From Paenibacillus phytohabitans (lineage in GTDB: Bacteria > Bacillota > Bacilli > Paenibacillales > Paenibacillaceae), in assembly GCF_013141775.1 (NCBI RefSeq), contig NZ_WHOB01000069.1, positions 186,001 to 250,000 of the forward strand: DNA of 64,000 nucleotides. Reading direction: 5' to 3'. Positions 42,209-49,883 of the stretch are shown here, piece by piece (positions within the stretch are counted from its first letter, which is position 1; every line of letters begins with the position of its first letter). The translations under genes were made by a program, and so were the position numbers. Below the pieces are notes generated by a model. That model searched no databases. It was not told where the DNA came from and saw nothing but the letters and a program-made list of their open reading frames with translations.

Positions 42209-43548
42209 AGCTCCGTTTCTCGTCTTCATTCCAGGCCAACCTTGCGCTATGGATTACTGCTTTCATAGACTGGCTGCTGCTTCTGCCTGTCTGGCTGGCG
42301 CTGCAGACTTATCTGCAATCGGGTGAAGCAGCGGTTCGGTGGATTTACCTATTACCGCTGCTGGTTGCAGGCGGTGTACTGCTGCGGCATAGATGCAGCC
42401 GGTTATGGCAGCAGCTGCTGGCGGCGCTGCTGCTGGGTCTCTTGTCCGGACTGATAAGCAGCACACTGACACTCCCGGGCATCCCGCTGGTAGCGGGTGC
42501 CGCAGTCTGTGCGTATCTTGGCATGACTACAGCTTCACGGGTGAACCGGTTCAGAATCTATCTGGCCGGAATCACGATCTATTTCATTGCTTCCATAGCC
42601 TTCTCCCAGATTCCGGAGCTTCAGGCTAATGTGACTATTCTAACCTGGAGCGGAAGCTTATGTCTGGTGCTGGCACTGATTGATTCCAACAGCAGCCATC
42701 TGCGCTACAGCTCCTTAAACAGTGATTCAGCACGTCTGCCTGAAGGCCTGCGGCGGCATAACCGCCTGTATCTGGCGGGATTCATTGTCCTGGCGGCAAT
42801 CCTGGCGGCGGGCGGCGGCAAAGCGGTGGGTATGCTGCTGTGGAATGCGGTGCGTCTCTTCTTCACCTGGCTCAGCCGGCTATCCTCCGGTGCAGAGGAA
42901 CCTCCGACGGAGGAGGCTCCTCCACAAGCCATTCAGGAATTCCCGGCAGCAGAAGCCGGTGAACCTGGCATTCTGGCCGCAATTCTTAACATTGGCTTCT
43001 ATATTATAGGGGCGGCTGCAATAGCTGTGGTGCTGTATTACGGAGTACGCTGGTTATACAGAAATACCGGTGGACTACTCCGCAGAGCGATGGACTGGCT
43101 ATTGACACTGCTGCGCAGAGAATCGCCTGCAGCTGCTGCCGGTTATCAGGATGAAGAGACCAGCCTGTTCACTTGGGAGCAGACCGTTCAGGGCTTCAGG
43201 GATTACTGGCGTACCAGGCTTACACCATCCAGCCGCCGGGACCGGTGGGAGACGATGGACGGAAGCCGGGCACGCATCCGCTGGCTCTATCGTCATTGGC
43301 TCCGCGCCAAGCATACTGACGGGTATGAGGTGAAGGCATATCTGACCCCTCAGGAGACGGCTGCCGATGTGGCAGCATGGTCGGAAGGACAGAAGCGGCA
43401 GCGCAAAAACCCGGGCAGCGAAGGGGAAGCCTATAACCGCCTGCTTGCATTTTATAATAAAGCCAGATATGCAGATGAGGAACAGTCAGACCTCACTGAG
43501 CTCTCTGCTGAAGAGATTACAGCACTTAAAGAACAGTTGAAGCTGTAG
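42205..43548 (+). CDS. DUF4129 membrane protein of the MoxR operon
   Basis: The 447-residue protein has about six membrane segments in its first 215 residues and another near 265-285. A cytoplasmic C-terminal DUF4129-like part carries the pattern IRWLYRHWLRAKHTDGYE and EAYNRLLAFYNKARYADEE. In many Bacilli the third gene of this operon carries a transglutaminase core between the membrane domain and DUF4129. No Cys-His-Asp transglutaminase core is visible here. Translationally coupled to the DUF58 gene. Confidence 0.82.
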   Translation: MKLRFSSSFQANLALWITAFIDWLLLLPVWLALQTYLQSGEAAVRWIYLLPLLVAGGVLLRHRCSRLWQQLLAALLLGLLSGLISSTLTLPGIPLVAGAAVCAYLGMTTASRVNRFRIYLAGITIYFIASIAFSQIPELQANVTILTWSGSLCLVLALIDSNSSHLRYSSLNSDSARLPEGLRRHNRLYLAGFIVLAAILAAGGGKAVGMLLWNAVRLFFTWLSRLSSGAEEPPTEEAPPQAIQEFPAAEAGEPGILAAILNIGFYIIGAAAIAVVLYYGVRWLYRNTGGLLRRAMDWLLTLLRRESPAAAAGYQDEETSLFTWEQTVQGFRDYWRTRLTPSSRRDRWETMDGSRARIRWLYRHWLRAKHTDGYEVKAYLTPQETAADVAAWSEGQKRQRKNPGSEGEAYNRLLAFYNKARYADEEQSDLTELSAEEITALKEQLKL

Positions 43549-43575
43549 CTAATCCTGCGGGAAGGAGAAATAGGG

Positions 43576-43983
43576 ATGACCCCATATTTACGAGGCGAGC
43601 TGGCCAAAGAGGCTGGAGTAAACATAGAAACGCTCAGGTATTATGAGAAATACGGGCTGATTCCGCAGCCTCAGCGCACGTCCTCCGGATACCGGATGTA
43701 TCCGGAGGAAGCGCTGGAACGGATCGCTTTCATTCAGAATGCGAAAGCTTGCGGTTTCACTCTGCGTGAGATCAAGAAAGCTTTGGTCAAATCTTCAGAC
43801 GGCAGTATCGGAATACCGGACTTTATTACAGTCATAGAGAGTAAAATGGCCGCTGTTGATCTGGAGATTGCCAAACGGCACAAGACCCGCACAAAGCTGG
43901 AAGAATTGAAGAGCAGCCTCCTTACACAGGACAGACATTCGGGTGTCCAGGAGACTCTTGATATCTTGAACATGAAAGGCTGA
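43576..43983 (+). CDS. MerR family transcriptional regulator
   Basis: The 135-residue regulator has the N-terminal winged helix LAKEAGVNIETLRYYEKYGL, then SGYRMYPEEALERIAFIQNA, and a long dimerisation coil (about 80-125). The paired C-terminal Cys residues of CueR/ZntR metal sensors are absent; the single Cys is in KACGFTL. Thus it is probably not a copper or zinc sensor. GAAGGAGA precedes ATG 43576. A perfect MerR-type promoter-operator lies 32 nt after its stop, in front of a disrupted esterase gene, its likely target. Confidence 0.92.
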   Translation: MTPYLRGELAKEAGVNIETLRYYEKYGLIPQPQRTSSGYRMYPEEALERIAFIQNAKACGFTLREIKKALVKSSDGSIGIPDFITVIESKMAAVDLEIAKRHKTRTKLEELKSSLLTQDRHSGVQETLDILNMKG

Positions 43984-44014
43984 ATCTGCCGGCAATATAA
44001 TCTGAGATAGCCAC

Positions 44015-44045
44015 TTGACCCTGTACTCCGGTACAGGGTTTATAT
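44015..44045 (+). promoter_or_regulatory. MerR-type promoter, 19-bp spacer with perfect dyad
   Basis: TTGACC (44015-44020) and TTATAT (44040-44045) are 19 nt apart, longer than usual, as MerR regulators require for DNA untwisting. The spacer is filled by the dyad ACCCTGTAC-TCCG-GTACAGGGT (44018-44039, 9-bp perfect arms). This is the classic MerR operator geometry. Confidence 0.85.
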
Positions 44046-44082
44046 TGTGTCTATGAACGATTAAGAGGAGGAATGAACCGTT

Positions 44083-45024
44083 ATGATATGCCCTAGTATA
44101 ACTCCAGCCGGACAGCTACAGGCCATTTCCAACCAGTTGAAGCACAATAAACCGTCTCCGGGACAACCGGCCCAAGAGATCCGCGCCGCCCTAGCAGAAT
44201 CCGCCGCACAACTGCCTGTGCTAAACGGTGTGCAGGTTGAGCAGGTAAGGACAGAGAGGTTCAGTGGGGAGTGGGTCAGAACTGGTGGAAAAAAGGATGC
44301 GCATTGGGATACAAAGGTGATTCTGTATTTCCACGGCGGAGGGTTTGTGGCCGGCAGCTGTGCAGTCTACCGGGATCTGGCCGCAAGGCTCTCAGCCGCC
44401 AGCGGAATTGCTGTGATGACTGTGGAATACCGGCTGGCTCCGGAATTCCGTTATCCGGCTGCGGGTGAAGATTGCCTGTCCGCGTACCAGTGGCTGCTGG
44501 ACCAGGGCTTCAAGTCCGGGCACATCATATTTGGCGGAGATTCTGTAGGTGCCACGCTTGCCCTTATGACGCTAATCTCTCTGCGGGATGAAGGGAAGGC
44601 GCTTCCGGGCGGCGCATTCCTGCTCTCGCCTCATGGAGATCTTGTTCATTTGGACGGAGAGTCTTATACGAGCCGGGCGGATAGAGACCCGACCGGAAGC
44701 CGGGAGACTAATCAGCGTATTCTGGAAGATTATCTTGGGGAGTATGCCGGGGAAGCTCCTGCACTATAATCACCGCTGAGACAAGACCTCACTGGATTGC
44801 CGCCTCTGTTCATTCAAGTAGGTGATCACGAGGTGCTGCTGAGCGATGCCGAGCGGCTGGCCGGTAAGGCACTTGAGGAGGGAACACCCGCCAAGCTGGA
44901 AGTGTGGGAGAACATGTGGAGTGTGTTTCAGATGCTGGCTGCGCTGCTGCCTGAAGCGCAGCAGGCGATTCATCATATTGGCGATTATGTAAAAGAGACG
45001 CTGAAGCTGGAAGCTGAAGTATAA
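44083..45024 (+). pseudogene. HSL-type alpha/beta hydrolase disrupted by an in-frame stop
   Basis: Codons 1-228 encode an esterase with the oxyanion motif YFHGGGFVAGS and nucleophile GGDSVGATLA, and stop at TAA 44767-44769 after APAL. The same frame continues directly with SPLRQDLTGLPPLFIQVGD (containing the catalytic Asp), then LEVWENMWSVFQM, to a stop at 45022-45024. Together they give a full-length esterase of about 313 codons. A Ser also stands where the catalytic His is expected (normally MWHVFQ). Two independent lesions point to decay. TTG 44797 cannot restore the missing His. It lies under the MerR promoter. Confidence 0.85.
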
Positions 45025-45028
45025 GGGC

Positions 45029-45355
45029 TTAAAACAGCAGGCGCAGCAGCATCAGCGCCAGGATGCCGGTGACTACGGTTCCGAGCAGGCTGCGGGTTTT
45101 GACGGCTACCCAGAAGGAGGGCAATGCCGCGATCAGCTCCACATTCGTGGAAAGGCCGGTGAACCTGCCGTCTGTTACGAATAGTTCCTGGGCGACCAAT
45201 GCAGCCATTACCGCAATTGGTACAAAGCTTAACCAACGCATCCCCCAGTCCGGAATGGAGATCCGGCTAAGCAGCATAAGCGGAAGAACGCGCGGGATGA
45301 AGGTAACGAGTGCAGCGCCCAGGATAATGAAGAAAATTTCCAGTCTTATTTCCAT
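45029..45355 (-). CDS. azlD: AzlD family branched-chain amino acid export subunit
   Basis: The 108-residue protein has about four membrane segments matching AzlD: FFIILGAALVTFIPRVLPLML and PIAVMAALVAQELF, then LIAALPSFWVAVKTRSLLGTV. It works with AzlC in export of branched-chain amino acids or analogues (family knowledge). Its start overlaps the end of azlC by 10 nt, so they are translationally coupled. The gene ends 4 nt from the convergent esterase pseudogene, with no obvious shared terminator. Confidence 0.9.
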   Translation of the reverse strand: MEIRLEIFFIILGAALVTFIPRVLPLMLLSRISIPDWGMRWLSFVPIAVMAALVAQELFVTDGRFTGLSTNVELIAALPSFWVAVKTRSLLGTVVTGILALMLLRLLF

Positions 45356-46152
45356 TGTTCAATCACCATTCCAATCGTAGAGGCTATAAGGGCTGCCGCA
45401 ATCACGCCCATGCTGGGCGACCACAGAATAGAGACCAGAACGGCAACAATGACAGCTATGAAGCCGACGGTAATGTCCAGCAGATATTTGCGCCGTGCCA
45501 TGACCGTCAGCACCAGCAGTCCGATGAACATGGCAGGCAGAGCGAAATCCAGCCCCCACTTCTCCGGACTGGATATCCACTGTCCGAGGAAGGCGCCGGC
45601 GATATTGGCCAGGAACCAGTTCAAATAGGCTGTAATATTAAGCCCGTGCATCCATTTCTCGCTGATCCGCTTCCTGGAGGCGCTCTTCTGGATGGCTACC
45701 CCGAAGGTCTCATCGGTAAGCAGTGAGCCAATCAGCAGATTGCGCAGCGGATTCAAATGGCGGAAGTACGGCGATATCGCCGCGCTCAGCAGCAGATGAC
45801 GCAGATTGACCAGCAGAATTGTGATGATGATACTGGAGGCGCTGCTTCCGGCCGCAATCATTCCTGCGGCGATAAACTGGGCTGATCCGGCATAAAGAAT
45901 GATGGAGATCATGGCTATTTCGGCAATGGAGAGGCCGGCCGTTTTCTCCACGACGCCTGCTGCAAAGCCAATGCTTAGATAGCCGAGCAGAGTAGGGAGG
46001 CAGTCTTTGACCCCTTGCAGGAAGGTGTCATTCCCCTCCGGCACCTCTAGGGCATCCTGCTGCAGGCGGCCATTCGCCGGAGACTCCTGTTGTATGAATT
46101 CTGGCTTCACGGATTCACTCGCTCCTCTATATTCCAAACTATTCATTTCCAA
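45346..46152 (-). CDS. azlC: AzlC family branched-chain amino acid export protein
   Basis: This is a protein of up to 268 residues. About 45 hydrophilic N-terminal residues are followed by the AzlC core: DCLPTLLGYLSIGFAAGVV, IILYAGSAQFIAAGMIAAG and NLRHLLLSAAISPYF, then TDETFGVA. About seven membrane segments are present. The start is unsure: TTG 46152, ATG 46146 and GTG 46110 (about 11 nt after AGAGGAG) are all open, and family length favours a later start. It forms an operon with azlD. Confidence 0.9.
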   Translation of the reverse strand: MEMNSLEYRGASESVKPEFIQQESPANGRLQQDALEVPEGNDTFLQGVKDCLPTLLGYLSIGFAAGVVEKTAGLSIAEIAMISIILYAGSAQFIAAGMIAAGSSASSIIITILLVNLRHLLLSAAISPYFRHLNPLRNLLIGSLLTDETFGVAIQKSASRKRISEKWMHGLNITAYLNWFLANIAGAFLGQWISSPEKWGLDFALPAMFIGLLVLTVMARRKYLLDITVGFIAVIVAVLVSILWSPSMGVIAAALIASTIGMVIEQWK

Positions 46153-46219
46153 GCTATGTATAGCATCAGATATAAACTTGTAATAACCACTTTGGTAAAC
46201 CGCTTGCTGAAGGTTGACA

Positions 46220-46231
46220 GTGACCGGTCAC
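46220..46231. promoter_or_regulatory. 12-bp perfect palindrome upstream of azlC
   Basis: GTGACCGGTCAC lies about 70 bp before azlC, next to TTGACA at 46214-46219. A regulator site is plausible; no regulator gene is adjacent. Confidence 0.3.
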
Positions 46232-46249
46232 GGTATATCAGGTATGCTT

Positions 46250-46432
46250 AATTGTACTTTGTACAACTAAATCACCTGATTTACTAGTGTTTAAGCGTTT
46301 AGTTGTATTTCGTGCAATTAAACTGCCCTATGTAGAGGGGGGCTCGCCCATTCGGGCAAATTTAGTTGTACAGACTACAATTATAAGAGGCAAACATGCT
46401 TTTTCTCTGTTTTTAATTGCACATAATACAAC
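46250..46432. repeat. Phased palindrome array, copy C (TTAGTTGTA/TGCAATTAA variant)
   Basis: Four cores: TTGTACTTTGTACAAC ends at 46267, AGTTGTATTTCGTGCAAT at 46318, AGTTGTACAGACTACAAT at 46381 and AATTGCACATAATACAAC at 46432. Spacings are 51, 63 and 51 bp; the longer middle step contains an extra GC-rich stretch with its own small GGGC/GCCC hairpin. Flanks differ from copies A, B and D, carrying AATTAA-type edges instead of AAATCCTGC. No gene is present. Confidence 0.65.
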
Positions 46433-46572
46433 TATCACTAACTTCCACGTTGAAACTGAATATGAATTTCAGTTTTTAATATCTAATAATTCACAGCGAA
46501 TTGCAAGGAGATTCTATATTTTATACGCTGCAATGCCCTCGCCAGTTTCAGTGCCGGGCAGCTTGCAGAAGC

Positions 46573-46621
46573 AAAAGGGTTCCGCTATCCACAGAGCAAT
46601 CTGCGGCGGCGGAACCCTTTT
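46573..46621. terminator. Terminator of the GH42 gene
   Basis: AAAAGGGTTCCGC pairs with GCGGAACCCTTTT, 13 bp perfect, with a 23-nt loop. Read on the minus strand it follows the beta-galactosidase stop. Confidence 0.8.
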
Positions 46622-46658
46622 ATATTGATTTAGTCATGCCTTGGCTTAACAGGAATTG

Positions 46659-48722
46659 TTATTCCAGCACCAGAACGCCATATCCGTCCAGCGTATAACT
46701 TCCCGTGAGGGTTTGTCCGCTCAGCAGATCTGTTCTGGATTCCTTAAGCACGATCTCTGCCGGTTCTTCACTATAGTTAAGCAGGAAGGTGAGTCCTGCA
46801 GCGGTATCTTCCTCAGAAGCGCGGATCTGCAGCTCAATCTCCGGCGGCAATTCCAGCCATTCGGCAGCTGGTGAATTCAGCCCCAAACTTCCGATCATTT
46901 GCAGCACGGCCTGCTCATTGAATACAGCCCCGTAGTACCAGACTTCCCCCTTGCCGCGTTTGTTGCGGGTTACCGCCGGTTTGCCGGCATAATAATCGGT
47001 AGCGTAGGTTCCCATAACCTCGACACTGTCCTCTTCCACATGAAGAATATCATTGAAAGCATCCGCACCCGTAAGCGTCCCTGGATTATTCGTCCAACGG
47101 ATCGAGGTAGGCTGACGTGTTCCTTTGACCATAGTGAACTCTTCCACGGTTACACCGCACATCTCCTGGGCTGCTCCGGGAAAAGGCCGCATATAACATT
47201 GTCCGGTGGTATCCTTGTATCCGGTGCGGCAGCCGAAGATCAGCTTCCCGCCTTGCTGTACATATTGATCCAGCAGAGCCGCTGTGTCGTCGCTCATAAT
47301 GGCCGGATGCGGGTAGACCAGCACCTCGTAACGCACAAGCTCCGCAAGCGTTGTAATGCTGCGCATATACAGAACATCATTGGGGATATGCTTCCGCTGC
47401 AGTGCCTTGAACCATTCCTTGTTGCTCTGCCACATGAATGGCCCGTGCCAGATGTCATATTCCCCGTCCCACTCATTATCATAATCCCGCACGATGGCGA
47501 TATTTGCCTGAGTCCGGCTGCCGATGAAGGCTTTGCCGATCTTTGCCAGCTCCTTGCCGATCTGCTCAGCTTCCTTCACGCGCCGGTTCGGCTGGTTATG
47601 ATAGTCATTCAAGCCGTGCCAATAGATTTCGTTCCCCATAGTAGCTGTCCGCCAGCGGAAATAGAGCAGCATATCTGCACCATGGGCGATGGACTGGTAA
47701 GTCCACAGCCGCATCTGCCCGGGCTTCGGAGAAGGCATATCCATCCGGTTGACCCAACCGCCGGGTCCCGACTGCTGTTCCATCACACAGAAGTTGCTGC
47801 TGACCGAGCGGACCGCAGAGAGTGACAGTCCCCAGCCGCGGTCACGCAGCGGGTTCACCTCTGCCGGATCAAAGTAAATGGTCGAGAATTGCGGATATGA
47901 ATCATAGCTGAAGAAGTCCAGCAGTTCGTCATTCAGCTCATGGCTGTCCAGATGTCCGAAGAGGCCGTTCGTAGTCACCCACTGGTCAGGGGCCAGTTCA
48001 CGGAGGATATCCGCTTGGATCTTGGCAAAATAAATCGTGTTATAAGAGATGAAACGCTTCTCATCCAGTGCCTGGTGCGGATTGGGCTGGTTAGGCGAGG
48101 GGGTTGGCCGGGTCAGATAGACCTGTGACCAGCGGGTATAGGTCTGATTCCAGAACACAGTACCCCAGGCTTCATTCAGCTTATCCAGTGTCACATATTT
48201 ATCCTGAAGCCACGTCCGGAAGGCAAGATGGTCACTCTCCGAGTAGAACACATTTACCTCACAGTTCAATTCATTATCGATCTGCCAGCCGGTCACTCCG
48301 GGGTGACTGCCGTAATGCTCTGCAAGCTTAGTCACAATTCTGGCGCAGAGCTCACGGTATTTGGGGCTGCTGTAATTATAATGACGGCGCATGCCATGCT
48401 GCATCGTCACACCTTCATGAGTCACATTTAATACCTCAGGATATTGTTCGGTAAGCCAGGCGGGCGGAGTGGCAGTAGGTGTTCCCATAATCACCTTCAG
48501 CCCGTAGCTGTGCGCCAAATCTATAGCACGGTCAAACAGGCCGAATTGAAATTGACCTTCTTCCGGCTCAAATACCGACCAGGCGAACTCGCCCAGGCGT
48601 ACAATAGTGAATCCGGTTTCAACCATACGGCGGTAATCATCCGCCCACATGGATTCAGGCCAGTGCTCGGGATAATAACAGACGCCAAGCTCGAATCGTT
48701 CTGCAGCAACAGGTTTCTTCAT
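46659..48722 (-). CDS. GH42 family beta-galactosidase
   Basis: The 687-residue enzyme starts with FELGVCYYPEHWPESMWADD. The catalytic acid/base Glu151 is in GWQIDNELNCEV and the nucleophile Glu315 in FCVMEQQSGPGGW. The TIM barrel (about 10-380) is followed by the trimerisation domain (about 390-600) and a C-terminal beta domain. It has no signal peptide, so it acts on imported galactosides or galacto-oligosaccharides. ATG 48722 has GGAGG 5 nt upstream. It is divergent from an AraC regulator, separated by about 145 bp containing two palindromes. No transporter gene is adjacent. Confidence 0.93.
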   Translation of the reverse strand: MKKPVAAERFELGVCYYPEHWPESMWADDYRRMVETGFTIVRLGEFAWSVFEPEEGQFQFGLFDRAIDLAHSYGLKVIMGTPTATPPAWLTEQYPEVLNVTHEGVTMQHGMRRHYNYSSPKYRELCARIVTKLAEHYGSHPGVTGWQIDNELNCEVNVFYSESDHLAFRTWLQDKYVTLDKLNEAWGTVFWNQTYTRWSQVYLTRPTPSPNQPNPHQALDEKRFISYNTIYFAKIQADILRELAPDQWVTTNGLFGHLDSHELNDELLDFFSYDSYPQFSTIYFDPAEVNPLRDRGWGLSLSAVRSVSSNFCVMEQQSGPGGWVNRMDMPSPKPGQMRLWTYQSIAHGADMLLYFRWRTATMGNEIYWHGLNDYHNQPNRRVKEAEQIGKELAKIGKAFIGSRTQANIAIVRDYDNEWDGEYDIWHGPFMWQSNKEWFKALQRKHIPNDVLYMRSITTLAELVRYEVLVYPHPAIMSDDTAALLDQYVQQGGKLIFGCRTGYKDTTGQCYMRPFPGAAQEMCGVTVEEFTMVKGTRQPTSIRWTNNPGTLTGADAFNDILHVEEDSVEVMGTYATDYYAGKPAVTRNKRGKGEVWYYGAVFNEQAVLQMIGSLGLNSPAAEWLELPPEIELQIRASEEDTAAGLTFLLNYSEEPAEIVLKESRTDLLSGQTLTGSYTLDGYGVLVLE

Positions 48723-48755
48723 AGTAACCTCCAAGTGTAAATATATGCTTTATAG

Positions 48756-48794
48756 TTGGTACCAATCTATTGTATTATCAGCAGTGTATACACT
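48756..48794. promoter_or_regulatory. Two palindromes between GH42 and AraC genes
   Basis: TTGGTACCAA (48756-48765) and AGTGTATACACT (48783-48794) are perfect 10- and 12-bp palindromes in the divergent promoter region. They are candidate regulator sites. Confidence 0.4.
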
Positions 48795-48866
48795 TATATA
48801 ACATAATATTGCTATTGTATTATTATATTGCGTGCTTGATTCAAGGCGGAGAGAAGAGGGGATTGG

Positions 48867-49700
48867 ATGAAAAAGCATTATGTTCTACCGCAGCCAGCGT
48901 ATGCCCATTATGTATGCTATCCGGAGATGCTGGGCCATTACACCGACTTCCCGCAGCATGCGGAGCGCAGAAGCGAAGGTTTCCTGGGCAGCTATAACCT
49001 TCATATGGTTTTTGGCGGAGAAGGGTATGTGTTCCAGGAAGGGGAACGGATATCGATGAAGCGGGGGAGCGGGTTTCTGTTCCCGCGGGGGGCTTACCAG
49101 CAATACGGTTCTGATCCGGGCCAGGCCTGGAATGTGCGCTGGGTCCATTTCGCCACAGCTTTATCTTTGCCGATGCTGGAGGAGGCGGATCACTCCCGCG
49201 GTTATTTTTTCACCTTCGATCCCGGAACGGGCTATGAACCGGTCTTCGAGGAGATGTACAGGCTAAGTGCAACTTATGAGACCCGGAGTGAACCGCGTCT
49301 GTCTACCTTGCTCTATGAGATTCTTGTGACGCTGATGCAGAATTCTGAACCGCTGCACGGGTCGGTGCCGCTGGAGATCAGACATTCCATCCGGCTCACG
49401 GCCGACAGGATACACAGCGAATGCGAGCGGCCCTGGACACTGGAAGCGATGGCCAGGCTTGCCGGTTACAGCAGCTATCATTTTCTGCGGCTGTTCCGGA
49501 GCATAATGGGCAAGACGCCGAACCGTTATTTAAGTGACTGCCGGATGGCCCGTGCTAAGCTGCTGCTGGTTTCGACTGAGCTGTCTGTCGCGCAAATTGC
49601 GCTGCAATGCGGTTTTCACCAGTCCAGTTACTTCATTAAGGTCTTCAGACAGCTGGAAGGCCTACCGCCAAACCAGTACAGACGGTTGTTCAGCTCATAG
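48867..49700 (+). CDS. AraC family transcriptional regulator
   Basis: The 277-residue regulator has an N-terminal cupin-type sugar sensor (about 30-110: NLHMVFGGEGYVFQEGER and GSGFLFPRGAYQQYG) and a C-terminal AraC domain (about 180-275: TLEAMARLAGYSSYHFLRLF, then LSVAQIALQCGFHQSSYFIK). It is divergent from the GH42 beta-galactosidase gene and likely activates it in response to a galactoside. GGGGATTGG precedes ATG 48867. Confidence 0.92.
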   Translation: MKKHYVLPQPAYAHYVCYPEMLGHYTDFPQHAERRSEGFLGSYNLHMVFGGEGYVFQEGERISMKRGSGFLFPRGAYQQYGSDPGQAWNVRWVHFATALSLPMLEEADHSRGYFFTFDPGTGYEPVFEEMYRLSATYETRSEPRLSTLLYEILVTLMQNSEPLHGSVPLEIRHSIRLTADRIHSECERPWTLEAMARLAGYSSYHFLRLFRSIMGKTPNRYLSDCRMARAKLLLVSTELSVAQIALQCGFHQSSYFIKVFRQLEGLPPNQYRRLFSS

Positions 49701-49725
49701 AATCATAGCGTAGCCGAAACAATAT

Positions 49726-49852
49726 TAACAAACTTTGTTACATTATCCGCGCTTTTTGTGCTGTACTTGACATGTTTTTGCTTGAGAAGGTTACAACCGG
49801 AGGCGAAGGGTTACAAAGTGGATACAATTTCCACGCTGTCTGCAACTATAAT
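49726..49852 (+). promoter_or_regulatory. Upstream region of the exported-protein/ABC operon
   Basis: TAACAAA-C-TTTGTTA (49726-49740) is a perfect palindrome. TTGACA (49767-49772) lies 17 nt before GTTACA, and TATAAT stands at 49847-49852. The hexamer GTTACA recurs at 49737, 49790 and 49810. Which promoter is used is unclear. Confidence 0.35.
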
Positions 49853-49883
49853 ATTGCTAGTAAATACATCTGGAGGGAAATAA

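Noticed and set aside
44797..45024. Separate small gene starting at TTG 44797
   Set aside because: It is the in-frame continuation of the disrupted esterase and no Shine-Dalgarno precedes it.
46899..47825. 308-codon open frame antisense to the GH42 gene
   Set aside because: It mirrors the strongly conserved catalytic domain of the beta-galactosidase and has no recognisable protein features or ribosome binding site.
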